NCBI RefSeq assembly: GCF_030253575.1
Contig: NC_080564.1
Span: 7,298,501 to 7,362,500, forward strand
Origin: Rhododendron vialii
Taxonomy: Eukaryota > Streptophyta > Magnoliopsida > Ericales > Ericaceae
DNA length: 64,000 nt
Reading direction: 5' to 3'
Shown in pieces: positions 12,166 through 23,694 of the stretch; the first letter of the stretch is position 1; the number at the start of each line of letters is the position of its first letter. Below the pieces are notes generated by a model that was not told the origin of the DNA, did no database searches, and saw only the letters and a list, made by a program, of their open reading frames with translations. The translations under genes and the position numbers were made by a program.

Positions 12166-14593
12166 ATGGGGCGGCGTGGAGTCAGCGCTGGTGGAGGACA
12201 AAGTTCTTTGGGCTACTTGTTTGGGGGCGGAGAGACTACCATCACCCCTCAAGCTGCCAAGACCCGGGGGGAGGGCTCAAATAATGGGACTCCCCAGCAG
12301 TCTGCTGCTGCTTCCCAGCCCGTGGATGAAATTAAGCAGATTCCAGCTGGCAATAATAGAACTACCAACAATTACTTGAGGAAAGATGGCCAAAACTGTG
12401 GCAACTTCATCACGGTATGATCCTAGTAAATTCTTCTGCGTATGACCATTGCTCTTGGATTCTAATCCTTGACCCACAACATTTTTCATGGTATTCTAAG
12501 TTGGAGTGTTCTGAATGTAAAGTTGATGAGTGGGTTTATGTCTCATGCTATCGATATTACTTTCCAACTTATTTCAGATCCTCTCCTTGGCCTGGCATTA
12601 TGAGTACTTTCTTATTTTAACTGTTATTAATGTGCCTGAGCATCCTTGAACATGAGCATCCTTGGATCCCATGGTGGTTAGTGTGGCAGTTGGCACATCT
12701 GATTTCGTTCTTTTCTTGAAGACTGCTGTTTTCTTAATGAGATTGCCTGTTCCAGATCGTTTACATTTCATTGTGTTTCAATGCACAATATTTATCCTGT
12801 TACTACTATGAAGTGGGCTTTTTGCTTCACATGGTCAAAATCAAGGTTGTGAATACAGTTCCGTACTCGCCGGTATGCACCGTTTTCTAATAACCAGTAC
12901 CTTGCTCCTCTTAGTTTCTTTCCTGTTCAAATACCGGCCATAAGTATAAATATTGTTATATAATATTTTCACGTCGGATGAATGGTTTGAGCTTTTTAAG
13001 CATACATATAAGCAAAAATATTACTCCCTATTACACAATATTTGTCACGCAACATCCGAAACAGTACCTGAAATTACATCGGTGCCGAGACGTACCATAC
13101 CACTAAGAAAATGGTACCGTTACTGATAACAGTATTCAGAACCTTGATCAGAATGCCATGTGAAATTCAAAGGTTGGGAGAGAATTTTATCACAAACCCC
13201 GAATGTATCCTAGAAGTCATTGCTTCATGGACTACTTCCTTCTCCCGTCTATGATGTCATAAGGATTTAGCAAGTGGAAGGCCATGGGTAAGCTTACAAC
13301 CCATCCCACAATATGCACTTAGATCCTCAAAAACTATTACGATTTGTGAAGAAGCTTGCACTTGTTGGTAAAGGAAGATTTATTCTCTAACAGTTGGCAG
13401 ATAGAAACCATTTTTTCCCTCTACTACTTTCAAGTACATTCATTTTTTTTATTTATTTTTATATCTTAGTTGATAGCATGTATTATACAATATTTTGAAC
13501 ACCGAATTTTGGCATCCACGTACCCATTTATCAAAGGGCCAAGGTTGTAGGGAGGTTTTATGTCAAATTATTAGTGTTTACTTTTAAGTACAGTGCTTGT
13601 AAATTATTAGTCTGTAATAATGATAGTACATAAACTAGGCTTTGTAGACTAGGCTTATAAAGTCCATGATTGAATAGTGCTTTGTCAGATAATTGGCGTA
13701 GCACCAATTATATGTAGCACTATTCCTTAATGTCATGCACTATTCAATCATGGACTTTATAAGCCTAGTCTACAAAGCCTAGTTTATGTACTATCATTAT
13801 TACAGACTAATAATTTCACCCTCTCTGGAAAAGAGGACAATTATTAGTGTTTACTATTGAGTACAGTGCTTGTAAATTATTAGTCTGATAGTACATAAAC
13901 TAGGCTTATAAAGTCCATGATTGAATAGTGTTTTGTCAGATAATTGGCGTAGCACCAATTATATGTAGCACTATTCCTTAATGTCATGCACGACGCATCT
14001 GGTTGCCTCCTTACGCCTATAAAAGGAGAGCATTCCCTTTGTAATTAACCAAGTCAGTTGAAGATAGTCAGTGTTTGCAATAATATTCCAGTCTACGCGG
14101 CCGACCTAGACCCACACAATCACAGGTTACTTGCTCCGTTGTCCATGTAGTATCTAGACATGCAGATTTAGGTCATGCAAACGGCTTAGGTGCACTATAA
14201 CTTTAGTTTTTTCTTTTCTAACTCTTCCCTTCCGCGAGAAAAAGTTTTAACTGTGTGAGGTTCCTAAGCCTAAGCCATTAGAGGCCAATTTACAATCTAA
14301 AAGCGAAAATAAAGATCAACGAGAGCTCCTCTCTTCTAATTACAGATATGGTTTGGTTTCATCTTGTGAGGGATCTGCTTATCTTTATCGTTTTTAGTTG
14401 CTGTTTTGTTTGGTCACACTGATATGTTTTGGCATGATGAGTTGCTGTTTCGTTTTTGTGTCTGCTCTGGTACTTTGTTTTGGTCACACTGATATGTTTT
14501 CGCATGATGCAGGATCGTCCTTCAACCAAAGTTCATGCTGCCCCTGGTGGTGGTTCTTCCCTTGGTTACCTCTTCGGTGGTGATGGGAAGTGA
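12166..14593 (+). CDS. SP1L: SPIRAL1-like microtubule-associated protein
   Basis: Two coding exons, 12166-12414 and 14513-14593, joined in phase 0, encode 109 residues, the usual SPR1/SP1L size. The diagnostic repeated ends are present: GGGQSSLGYLFGGGE at residues 9-23 and a C-terminal HAAPGGGSSLGYLFGG at about 91-106. Between them lie a variable Ala/Gln-rich middle and the conserved NNYLRKDGQNCGNFIT stretch at 68-83. SPR1-family proteins bind cortical microtubules and plus ends and act redundantly in anisotropic cell growth, where loss causes helical twisting. The start is the first ATG and gives the family N-terminus MGRRGVSAGG. The 2.1-kb intron hosts a MITE and a repeat-rearranged segment. 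The paralogue number (SP1L1-5) cannot be fixed from this sequence alone. Confidence 0.95.
12842..13146. mobile_element. hAT-like MITE, GGTACC-rich family, copy 1 (in SP1L intron)
   Basis: The left end CAAGGTTGTGAATACAG mirrors the right end GTATTCAGAACCTTG. The flanking 8-mers GTCAAAAT and ATCAGAAT agree at six of eight positions. It is 305 bp and non-coding, with cggtac-type motifs near both ends. The better-preserved relative at 36042-36406 has a perfect 8-bp duplication, which supports hAT and marks this copy as older. Confidence 0.65.
13561..14127. repeat. Rearranged repeat with a perfect 80-bp inverted repeat; possible LTR-type element
   Basis: 13601-13680 and 13737-13816 are exact reverse complements over 80 bases with a 56-base spacer. 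In addition, 13681-13740 recurs as a direct copy at 13932-13991, preceded by a near-identical copy of the upstream sequence. The downstream part has a promoter-like gcctataaaaggagagc at about 14015 followed by a leader-like tract, resembling the U3-R layout of a plant LTR. I could not find convincing element ends, so the LTR assignment is tentative. The repeat structure itself is certain. Confidence 0.6.
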
Positions 14594-16137
14594 CTCTTTG
14601 GTTTGAAGAGCCATTAAATTATTCAATGTCTACATAGTATCTGTAATTCCAGAAACTTGGACATTTCTATCTGGAGCACTTATTGTCGAATTTATTGTTG
14701 CATGATCTTTTGTTGTGGCTAGGTCTCCTCAGCCAGATTCAAGTTTCTTGAGTGTTGCCCGAATTGTTAAAATGATTAATTCGCGTGATCTGTTTTTATG
14801 TCTTCACTATTGATGCTTGATGAATGTCATCTACTGTTGCGACAACACTGAGCCACAAGCTATACAAGGTTACGTTCCCTTAATTTGTACACAATGCATT
14901 GTGTGCAGTTGAGTCTTTTAGACACACCAAATTTTGCATCAAATGTTGATTTTCTGTTTGACTTGCCTCAACGCTGAGGTATTAAACAGAATATGGTTGT
15001 GTTTCCCTGGAGTAAAAAGACAATGAATAGGCCGATCAAAAAAGAAGAAGAGAGAAGACAATGATTACACAAATCTCCAGTTCACGAAGGTCTTATGAAC
15101 AATGATCATGAAAGAATTGTCTAACAAATGACAAATTGGCAACGGTTTCTGTATTGTGAAACTTTTCCAAATAAACTGCTCACATGTCCAAAGGATACCT
15201 AATATTCATTGATCTATCTACAATGACCAGCTGATCTAATTCCTTGAAACTGTTCCATGTACAAGCAAATTAACAAGGAAGAAGAAAGTTGCAGCAGCTA
15301 AACAACTTCAACCTTTGTACACATTTCCTGCTAACCGTTGGCACACAGAGTTCATAACAATGTATTGATAAACATGCACCAAGAATACATAAGATTTTCC
15401 ACCTGGTTGAGGGGAGCTCTAAACAGTAGCAACATCGGCCCCTGCACGTCTATGGCGATAACTCCGGAGAAAGCAAAAGGGCAGTAACTGACTTCACACT
15501 GTAACCTCATATGACCAACCATTCTCTCCAAGCTAGTGGTCTCATCTACTACTACTTCGAACTGTGAAATGAGGGCAAATGTGTGTGAGGAAGATTAAGT
15601 TCCTCGCCAACTATTGACCCCGGAAACACTTGACATAGTTTATTCTATGTTCAACCAACCCGAGAAGGCCAAAGATGAGCCTTTCACAGGCACTGAAAGT
15701 ACTTCCGAAATATGGGTCTAATTTACATCTCAATCTAGGGAATCAGAGCTTCACAATGCTGAGTTATAAAAACTGAAACATTTCGTTCCAATTGATAGAA
15801 CACAAAGCACCTGCATCCTATTATAAACAGACTGAAATCACTTCTAGAGCATCTTACTTTGATTTGGCATATCAGAAAATGAGAATGCCAAAATGAAAAA
15901 TCACAACAAACAGAACCAAACACACATGGAAACTGAACCATAACAAAATCATAATGAAACACAATCCATAATTGCTTTCAATTAGCAAGCGCAACAACAA
16001 ATGTCTTCAAATTATATAATCATAATTTCTGAAAAAAAACTGAAACCCTAATCTCAACAGGTTAGGGAAGCAAAAACACAAGTCCCATTAATTCCAACAT
16101 AATTCTGAGACTTCCAGGAACATTGCAGAAATAGGTT
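14594..16137. other. Convergent 3' regions between SP1L and RPL39
   Basis: This holds the SP1L 3' UTR on the left and the RPL39 3' UTR on the right (opposite strand). I see no further gene. Open frames such as 15735-15962 are chance. A short gccgatcaaaaaa motif near 15032 resembles retroposon tails, but nothing else supports an element there. Confidence 0.5.
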
Positions 16138-16758
16138 TCAAAACCCTAGCTTGGTTCGGCGCCAGTGCCTACGCTTGGCATTGTACCTACACCCATCAAA
16201 ATAGCAGCAATCAAACATCTCAAATCAGAACCCACAAACAATTTAAATCAGAAGCATATGCTCAAATGCAAGGTTCTTCCTAAATTAAAGTGGATATCGA
16301 ATGACAGTATTCGACTCTATTATTCAAGTCGACTCATACATGGGTTTTGAGTCTTTTGACCTTGAGTTTGAGAGCTTTATCATTGCAGTGAAATAGAATC
16401 ATTCATTTTCAAGGATTGTAGAGCATCCAACGAAGAACTACATCGCTTCTAGTTTTACCTCTAGTCCATGTTACACTGTATTCAAGCCTCCAATAATCAA
16501 ACCTCACATTTTTATTGAAAAAAAATGAATTTGAAACCCATTCATTTGGAGCTCCTAAACAATCCAAAAACAGCCTAAATGAATATAAGGTACCCACCTG
16601 ATGGTGTTGTCGGTTCTCATGCGAATCCAGTGAGGGATGGGCCTGTTCTGCCTCATCTTCTTCGCTAGCTTCTTCTTTATCATGAACGTTTTGTGCGACG
16701 GCTGCAACAAATCGATTGACATATACGAACATCAAATCGATTAACATATACAACACTT

Positions 16759-16797
<39 letters not shown>

Positions 16798-16803
16798 TAC
16801 CAT
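16138..16803 (-). CDS. RPL39: 60S ribosomal protein L39 (eL39)
   Basis: Three minus-strand exons, 16801-16803 (only the ATG), 16598-16701 and 16138-16186, total 156 bases and 51 residues, exactly the length of eL39. The product begins [17 protein letters not shown] and ends [11 protein letters not shown], the near-invariant eL39 sequence, very basic and without acidic residues apart from one Asp. eL39 lies in the large subunit close to the exit of the nascent-peptide tunnel. The first intron (99 bases) starts directly after the start codon and contains a CT repeat. A frame reading through exon 2 (16409-16825) gives an acidic peptide and is only a shadow. Telomere-like boxes upstream fit ribosomal-protein promoters. 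Confidence 0.97.
16762..16794. repeat. (GA)n microsatellite inside RPL39 intron 1
   Basis: About 16 GA units, read as CT on the RPL39 sense strand. The tract begins about six bases after the 5' splice site and fills a third of the 99-base intron. Confidence 0.95.
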
Positions 16804-16866
16804 TTTCGATTCTGCTGGCGAGCAACTCTGGGACGATGGGGAGAACTGGAACGCGGCGTAAGAATA

Positions 16867-16900
16867 AAACCCTAGTCCCAAATCTGAGCTATAACCCTAA
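16867..16900. promoter_or_regulatory. Telo-box motifs in the RPL39 promoter or leader
   Basis: AAACCCTA at 16867-16874 and AACCCTAA at 16893-16900 lie about 65-100 bases upstream of the RPL39 start codon. Telo-boxes of this form are common in plant promoters of ribosomal proteins and translation factors. Their role here is inferred from motif and position. Confidence 0.6.
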
Positions 16901-16949
16901 TCGCATCGCAAAGCGATCCTCGCCGTCTATTTCCCTAGTCGGTTTGTTT

Positions 16950-17880
16950 ATTTTTTGGTTCCTGTCAAAAAAAACAGTTTCTTTTTAAATTATTAAACTT
17001 AAAAAATAACAAATGAGCAACCAGGTCTTCTTCTTTTTTTTTTCTATTCTTTTTTTTCTTCTATAGTTTAGTCTTTTGGGAAAAAATAGAAGATAAAATG
17101 AATCCCAAATTTTGCACTCTTTTTTGTTGATAATTTCTAGTTTTGATTAATCAATATAATATTTTAATTTGTTCATTCACTTTTTTCATAAGAGTAGATG
17201 AATAGATAACGATATAAATTTACAAAAATAAAAGTAAAATAAAAAGTGTAAAAAATAGGTTTGCGTTCAGCGGGTAAAAGAAACCGGAATGTCTAACTTT
17301 ATTTTGATATTTTTATCTAAATTGTATTTTTGGACTAATTTTTGTCTTCAAGTTAAAGACAACTCATTACCCTATTTTTCGTTATTTAACTTTCGTAATT
17401 TGTTGTTTAGATTTTTGTCTTAGTTTTTATGTTAATTATTCATCTTGACAGAATGAATTAGAAAATTTTAAAAATGCAAACTGAAGTTGTCAAAAGTTAA
17501 GATAGGACAACAATTTAAACAAAATATATCAATTCTTTCAAAAAAAAAATTCTTCTAATTATTTTTTCCTTCGATTGCAATTCTTTATTTTTAAAACTTC
17601 TCATATCGAAATAAATGATTAATCTAAAAAAAAATTAAAATGAATCTACGAATTCAGAAAAGAAGGAAAAAAAATACCAAAATAATTTTAAAAAAAAAGA
17701 ATGAATCAATAATTTAGGGGAATGACGGGTATTTTGGCAATTGTGAAAAATAAAAAATACCAAAAGCAGTTTTAGAGTATTGAATTACCCTGATACCCTC
17801 GTCTAAAATCCAGACCCCCGTAGTCTATCCCCATTCACGACATCTCCGAGTTTCTCTCTCTCTACTCTCTCTCTACTGCG
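16950..17880. other. Divergent promoter interval between RPL39 and eIF3m
   Basis: About 0.9 kb of very AT-rich DNA between two divergently transcribed translation genes. I see no open frame of interest and no recognised repeat. A CT-rich leader (about 17852-17876) and a telo-box follow on the eIF3m side. Confidence 0.55.
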
Positions 17881-17884
17881 CAGC

Positions 17885-17892
17885 TAGGGTTT
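17885..17892. promoter_or_regulatory. Telo-box in the eIF3m leader
   Basis: TAGGGTTT, the reverse form of AAACCCTA, sits 40 bases upstream of the eIF3m start codon and just after a CT-rich leader. It matches the motif on the RPL39 side of the same intergenic region. Confidence 0.55.
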
Positions 17893-17931
17893 CACATTCG
17901 CCGGTGCGGAGAGAGCATCCAACTCCAAAAA

Positions 17932-20900
17932 ATGACGACCGTCGTGCCAACATCTGAAGAAGATCCGGCCCTCTCCGTCGTTCGCTTCACCTCCGAGGTT
18001 TCCTGGGCCGATGCTGGTCCAGAGGTATTACACCCACTCTCTCTTTCTCTCTCTCCAGCACGGTTTTAATTTATTGTTGGGGGGCACTTGGAATCGTATC
18101 GTGTTATTTATTTGTGTTTTTCAGCTTCTAATTATTATTGTGTGCATAATATGGGAGGTTTTGACGATTGTCCACTTGAATTTCAGCTGTGCTTCTGGTT
18201 AGATGCATCATTACATATGAATATTTGATAGTAGAATAAGATCTTCTTTATTGGGTTTTATTAGTCTCTTGCAAATACTCGTAATAGAACTAGGCTATGT
18301 TTGGAACTTAGACAAAGGAAGGAAGAAGAAGAAGAAATAATTAAGGTCCTGTTCAGTTGCACAGAAAGGATGGGAAAATCAACTTTCCTGTAACTTTCTG
18401 TGTGTTAAGTTACCGGGAAAAGTTGTTGGACCACAGCTTCAACTCCCCTACTAGGAAACACTTTCCTGCTTCTACAAAATACAAAATAGGTCTTGCCAAA
18501 AGAAAAGAATTTTAGTTTTCCTGCAAGATTGCTTGTCAAGAGAACACACAGGAAAATAAAATTCATTTTCCTTTACTTCACCTCACTTCACTTTTCTTGG
18601 AAATCTATTTCCCCCACTATATTCTCGACAATTGAATGGAGCCTAGGAGGAAAGCTTAAGGGAAAGATCGAGAGAAATTCAAGAAAGACGTGAACTTGTT
18701 TTTTGAAATTTTCCTTTCTTTCTCTTTCTCTATGAACCAAACAAAGGAAGGAATTTTTTTAGAAATTTCCCCGCCTTTCTACTTCCATAAGTTCCTAGCT
18801 GTGTTTGCTTGATTTATTATTCTTGTATTTGTGGTAGATTGAAATGAAAATTCGGGTTGTGTGGATGATATCCTGATTTTTTGGGGTTTTTGTAATATTT
18901 CTTTATCAGGTTGTAGAGTCACAAGTGAAAAGACTATGCATTGAGGCACAAGAATGCATAGTGATGGGCAGATGGTTGGAGTTGGCTTCACTTATGCTAA
19001 CTTCCGCTGACGTGATATTTTCAAAAGTTTCTGATAAAGGTAAAACTTGCACTAACCTTTGGAATTCAATATTGTGGTGCATGCCAACAAGATGGGTTTG
19101 AACACCATTCATTATGTAGCTGAATGAGTTCCTTGGATGAATTTTCTGTAGTTTGCATGCTTTTCTTGAGATGCCTATAATATGGTCAGAGATTCATGGA
19201 ATGAGTTACTCTGCATGCAAGTATGCAACTGTGGTATGATACTCTGTAGCTTAGAACAATGTAGTAACTACTCATTGATTACTTTTCAATATATTCTTCT
19301 GCTACTGACTCAACGGAGGATAAGTCAGTCTTCTATAAGTGCTAATATATCCAGACTTAAGATTCTGGAATTTCACTCTCACGTGCATGGCCTATCTAAC
19401 CCCTTGATGTGGGGAGGCTGCTGGATCAGGCCTCGGATGTAATTGTCAAACAACTCATTTGGAGTTGTGCTATTATTTACTTTAACCTTGTTCCTTAGTG
19501 TCACCATTTATTAAGTGTACATTTGACTTTAACATATTGACTATGGGACATTCTTGTTAAAATCCCTGCTTATTTTCATTTCAAAGTGTATTTAGGTTTA
19601 TTTTCATCTGCATGAACAACTCTCATTTTTTCTTGTTGCAGATCTTGAGTGCATCTTCACTGTAATTTGCAATCTTGTAAGAAAGCCTGAAAGTTTGGAT
19701 GAGTCATTAGAGATGGCACAGCTTATATCCACGAAAATCACCCAACAACCAAATGAGAAGCCTGCATTGCGATTGAAGATGTAATTTCAGTTCACAGTCG
19801 CTGCTTCTGCTATTTGGGACCTTTGGCTGTGTCATCTAATGTTTGGAATTGTTTTTTTTTCCTTTTCTTTTGTCAGCATGTTCAATCTGTATAACCTATT
19901 GGAGAATCCGTACAGCCGGTTCTTTGTTTACATGAAAGCACTTGATCTGGCACTGGCAGCTAACGGGAAGATCACTGAACACATTATTCCTTCTTTTAAA
20001 AAGATGGATAATTTATTGGGAGAATGGAACATCGGGATCCAGGATCAAAGGAAATTATTTCTCACAGTCTCTAATATTTTGAAAGAAAGTAAAAGGTAAT
20101 AAGTGAAGGGGTTACTTGTAAGACAAACAAGTAAATTCTCTTTGTTTATGTTTGTTTGATGCGTATTTTCAAGTGAAAAACCATTAAGTAGTTTATGTTC
20201 TTTTTTTCTCTAGAATTATATCTGTCGTCTTATTGGTTGTGTTGTTTATCATAATTCCAGCTCCGGGAAGGATTCTTTCAAATTCTTGACGAAGTATCTC
20301 GCAACTTTTTCTGGTGAAGATGCGCATACCATTGGTGAAGCTAAGGAGGAAGCTGTGCGCAGTATTGTTGAGTTTGTGAAGGCATCTGACATGTTTCAGG
20401 TATTTCAGTCTTTTTTTCAATATCCAATACGAGCGTTAGTGGGAGGAACTGGACAAGCTATGATTGTTAGGGACTCAATGAATGAGAATGGAGTTGGCTC
20501 GTAATTACAAAATGTTTATGGAGCTGTAGTTTGATAGTGAGGGATTTGAGAGTTGCATTTTTGGGGGGTTTCCCTTTCTGCTTCCTCTTCTTTTCCTTTT
20601 AGTTTTTTGAGAGTTATTGTACCTGCTGTACCGAATTAAGAAAATATGACTTCACGTGTCTCTTCTTGTTTTAAAACTACGAACTGGCTCAGATGGGCTG
20701 TGCTAGAGGTCTGCCTAGGGGTGTTGTATGGGATCGGATTGGTAACCTCATATTTAACACACGCCATATAAATGTTCGTAATCATGCCTGCATGTTTGGT
20801 GGATTTAAGCTCTTGAAACAGTAAAGAGTTTTGTGATGTTCAATTTTAGTTGGTATTAGAAGGTAGATTAGAAAGGAACGGACGTGCCTGAATCTTTGGA

Positions 20901-23406
20901 AAGTTATTTTGTAAACAAGCAGAGTTGGGATGAATATTCTGGTCCATCTTTGGGACGTGGTGTGGCTTCCTGTAGATGTTTTATATGTTGCAGTATTGTC
21001 TATAGAGATCACATTTATTCTGAATTGCTTCACTATGGTTCTATGCTTGGATTATCAATGTAAACTTGTAGCTTGTTTGTGCTTATGTTTAGGCCTTGTC
21101 ATGCTATTTAGATGTGCTTAGGTTTTGATCTCTCCCCTGTTGTCTCTTAACAATCACTTCTTTGTGGTGCTTCGTGGCAGTGCGATTTGCTTGATATGCC
21201 CGCTGTCGCACAATTGGAGAAAGATGCGAAATACGCATTGGTGTATCAGCTTCTGAAGATCTTTTTGACACAGAGGCTGGATGCATACTTGGATTTTCAT
21301 GGAGCAAATTCCACTTTGCTGAAAAGCCATGGTAACTATTCAATTTTGCCGCATTCAAATTTCTGGTAGCTGACCTAACCTTTATATTGATCTGATTGTT
21401 TCTCCTATATCTGCTTTGAATGGCTTAGGTCTTGTCCATGAAGACTGTATAGCAAAGATGAGGTTGATGTCATTGGTAGATCTTGCCTCTGTTGAAACTG
21501 GCCAAATTTCCTATGCACTAATCAAGGACACTCTCCGGGTAAAAATTCCTTCCCCATCCATATATCCGCAGCTGCTTCTTTGTGCACTGGTTTCGATATG
21601 CTAATGCAAGGTTCTTTTGCAGATCAATGATGATGAGGTGGAAATGTGGGTTGTTAAGGCAATCACGGCTAAGTTAATTGATTGTAAGATGGATCAGATG
21701 AATCAAGTTGTAATTGTAAGGTGAGTTGTATAGTTTATCTTCTGAGTGGTGTTTTTAGGAACTTCAGCATTGACTCGGCGATTATATTTCTATTTTTTTT
21801 GTGCAGCCGCTGCACTGAGCGTGTGTTTGGAAATCGTCAATGGCAATCTCTTCGAACAAAGCTTGCAACATGGAGGGTAAAGTGCTCCTTCCTTTTTCTT
21901 TCCCCTTCTGAACCTCTATTTCTGGCTTTTTATACTGTACTATGCATCACGTGGATCATGGATTTGGTAGTCAAAGAACAGGCGTTTGCTTTTGTAATAG
22001 GTAGGTAGTGGACTGGTGGTAATGTTTTGAGGTTGTGCTGTTTGCCCGGTTTAGTCTGGCCTGCTGGGGGATAGTGTACTAGAATCAGAGATTCAGAAGT
22101 AACACTCTTTTGGCAAGATCAGCTAAGAATCATGGCTATAGTGGTGTGGCCTGATAATGCAAAGCTACAAAAGTATCATATTCTTGTTGGGTGGCTAAAT
22201 CCCCATGGACTAATTGTGCAAGTCCCTTAGTGAAAGAGCTCTTGATCAGTTAGTGGGAAAAAGATGAATGGAAACATAATTCGAAAAGGCAATCCTGATA
22301 CTCAGACTAAAATGAAAAGAAGAAAGAAACCTCTAGAGTAGGTCCATGCACCAAATCTGCATTTGGTTCTCCATATGGGCAGCCAGCTTTGTGTTGTATC
22401 CGCTATGAGGCTGTAGATGTCACCATAAGAGGTTTTATATTTTCTTTTGCTGCCCTCAATTATATGTGAGAGAAGCTCTATGACTGCTGTCGATAGGAAC
22501 GCATGATCAAATGAACGTTCCTGCAATTTGAAGTAGAGAAAAGAAAGAGTAAGGTTTCTTCTGCCGCTGATGCTGGAGGAAAATGCTTGAGTCTCTCTCT
22601 CTCTCTCTCTGAATTTTGTTCTCGCCCTTCTTTGGATCTAGTTAGATAAGAGTTTGGGATTAGGAAAGTGATTTTTCAGTTATGATATTCTGACAATCAG
22701 TACAATTATCTTCATGCTTGTCAAATTCAAATTGGATAATTTAGTTTTGCTTCTTAGCGATCTAAATATCTGTTTTGTCATTCGCAAAGTTGAAGTCGAG
22801 AGCAATTATTCTTTGTAGACTTTGGAACTAATTGATTTAACTTGGTGATTCTGGGGTTTCTTGTGTTTCAAAGTTGGGAAACTGGAGTTCTATGTGCCTT
22901 GCTTGCGTCTCAGTCCAACCACTAGATTAGGATGCGATTGAACACCTGGGAATGATTTCTGGTCTAATACGGTGTAAGGGAAGATTATATCAGGATATGT
23001 GACATCTTGTCCAACGTAGAAGGTGTTCTGCTTGTTTGGTCTCACTCCGGTCTCGGTCCATACACTAGAGGATTATGTGATTTCGTATCTGGGAATGTGA
23101 CATCTTGTCCAACTGTGTTTACTTGTTTGGTCTCTCTCCGGTCTTGGTCCAAATACTAAGCTACTATGTGATTTCATATCTGGGAATGATTTCTTATTTT
23201 AAGTTGATCAGTGGAATAGAGATCTCAGGGGGATATTGTGTCCAAGCATGATGTATTTTGTTTGTTTGGTCATCTTTTATATCAGGAAATAACTCTTCGT
23301 GCCCGCTTTTCTCCAGGGTAACATAGCAAATGTCATTACCACCATCCAAGCTAACAAGTTAACAGAAGATGGCACACAAGCAATGCAAGGCTTGGCAATA
23401 CGTTGA
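17932..23406 (+). CDS. TIF3M1: Eukaryotic translation initiation factor 3 subunit M (PCI domain)
   Basis: Ten exons, 17932-18024, 18910-19039, 19642-19780, 19877-20095, 20261-20399, 21181-21331, 21429-21538, 21623-21720, 21807-21876 and 23317-23406, join without frame breaks to give 412 residues, the usual size for plant eIF3m. It starts MTTVVPTSEEDP. The helical N-terminal half includes a Tyr-Asn-Leu-Leu-Glu-Asn-Pro motif characteristic of the family. A PCI/winged-helix domain covers roughly residues 220-370, where ISYALIKDTLRINDDEVEMW is the conserved winged-helix segment. eIF3m belongs to the octameric eIF3 core that promotes 43S assembly in the cytoplasm. Intron 1 carries a nested MITE. 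The last intron is 1.4 kb and repeat-poor. Similar PCI subunits of the COP9 signalosome or the 26S lid are less likely on sequence. Confidence 0.95.
18291..18802. mobile_element. Nested MITE of the GTTTGGAACTT family, copy 2 (eIF3m intron 1)
   Basis: The left end taggctatgtttggaacttag is mirrored on the right by cataagttcctagctgtgttt. A second inverted-repeat-like sequence starting near 18346 (ggtcctgttcagttgcacag) seems to sit inside, so one MITE may have landed in another. The interior is low-complexity purine and pyrimidine tracts. No clean target duplication was seen and the ends are approximate. Confidence 0.45.
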
Positions 23407-23694
23407 GAGTTCTCCTTCGGCAACAAGTTCAAAAGCCACATCCTCCTGTTTTGAGAAAGGTCGGTCAGACTTGTGGCAGGCGCGAACTATATTTGTTTTT
23501 AGTTTCAGTTATGCTTTTGGTCTAGTTAGAACCAATTTTATGTATCATGGAAATTTTGACAGTGACAAATCGTTGGAGCTAATATTTGTCTCTGTTTATT
23601 TTTTGTTCCTGTTCCTCCAAATTTTTTAACGCATCTTTGAAAGCAAATCCATGTTGGCATTAAGGCTTTTAAGCACTCCCGTCTTTTGGATTAG
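23407..23694 (+). other. eIF3m 3' UTR and flank
   Basis: Unique-looking sequence downstream of the eIF3m stop codon. The open frame at 23369-23629 overlaps the last coding exon out of frame and is a shadow. Confidence 0.45.

Noticed and set aside
16409-16825. 138-codon minus-strand frame with an acidic segment
   Set aside because: It reads RPL39 exon 2 in a different frame and continues through both introns. The eL39 frame with exact splice sites explains the same DNA better.
17932-18202. Alternative reading of eIF3m exon 1 into the intron (frame 18011-18202)
   Set aside because: It starts inside exon 1 in another frame and runs into intron 1; the donor at 18025 fits both phase and family.
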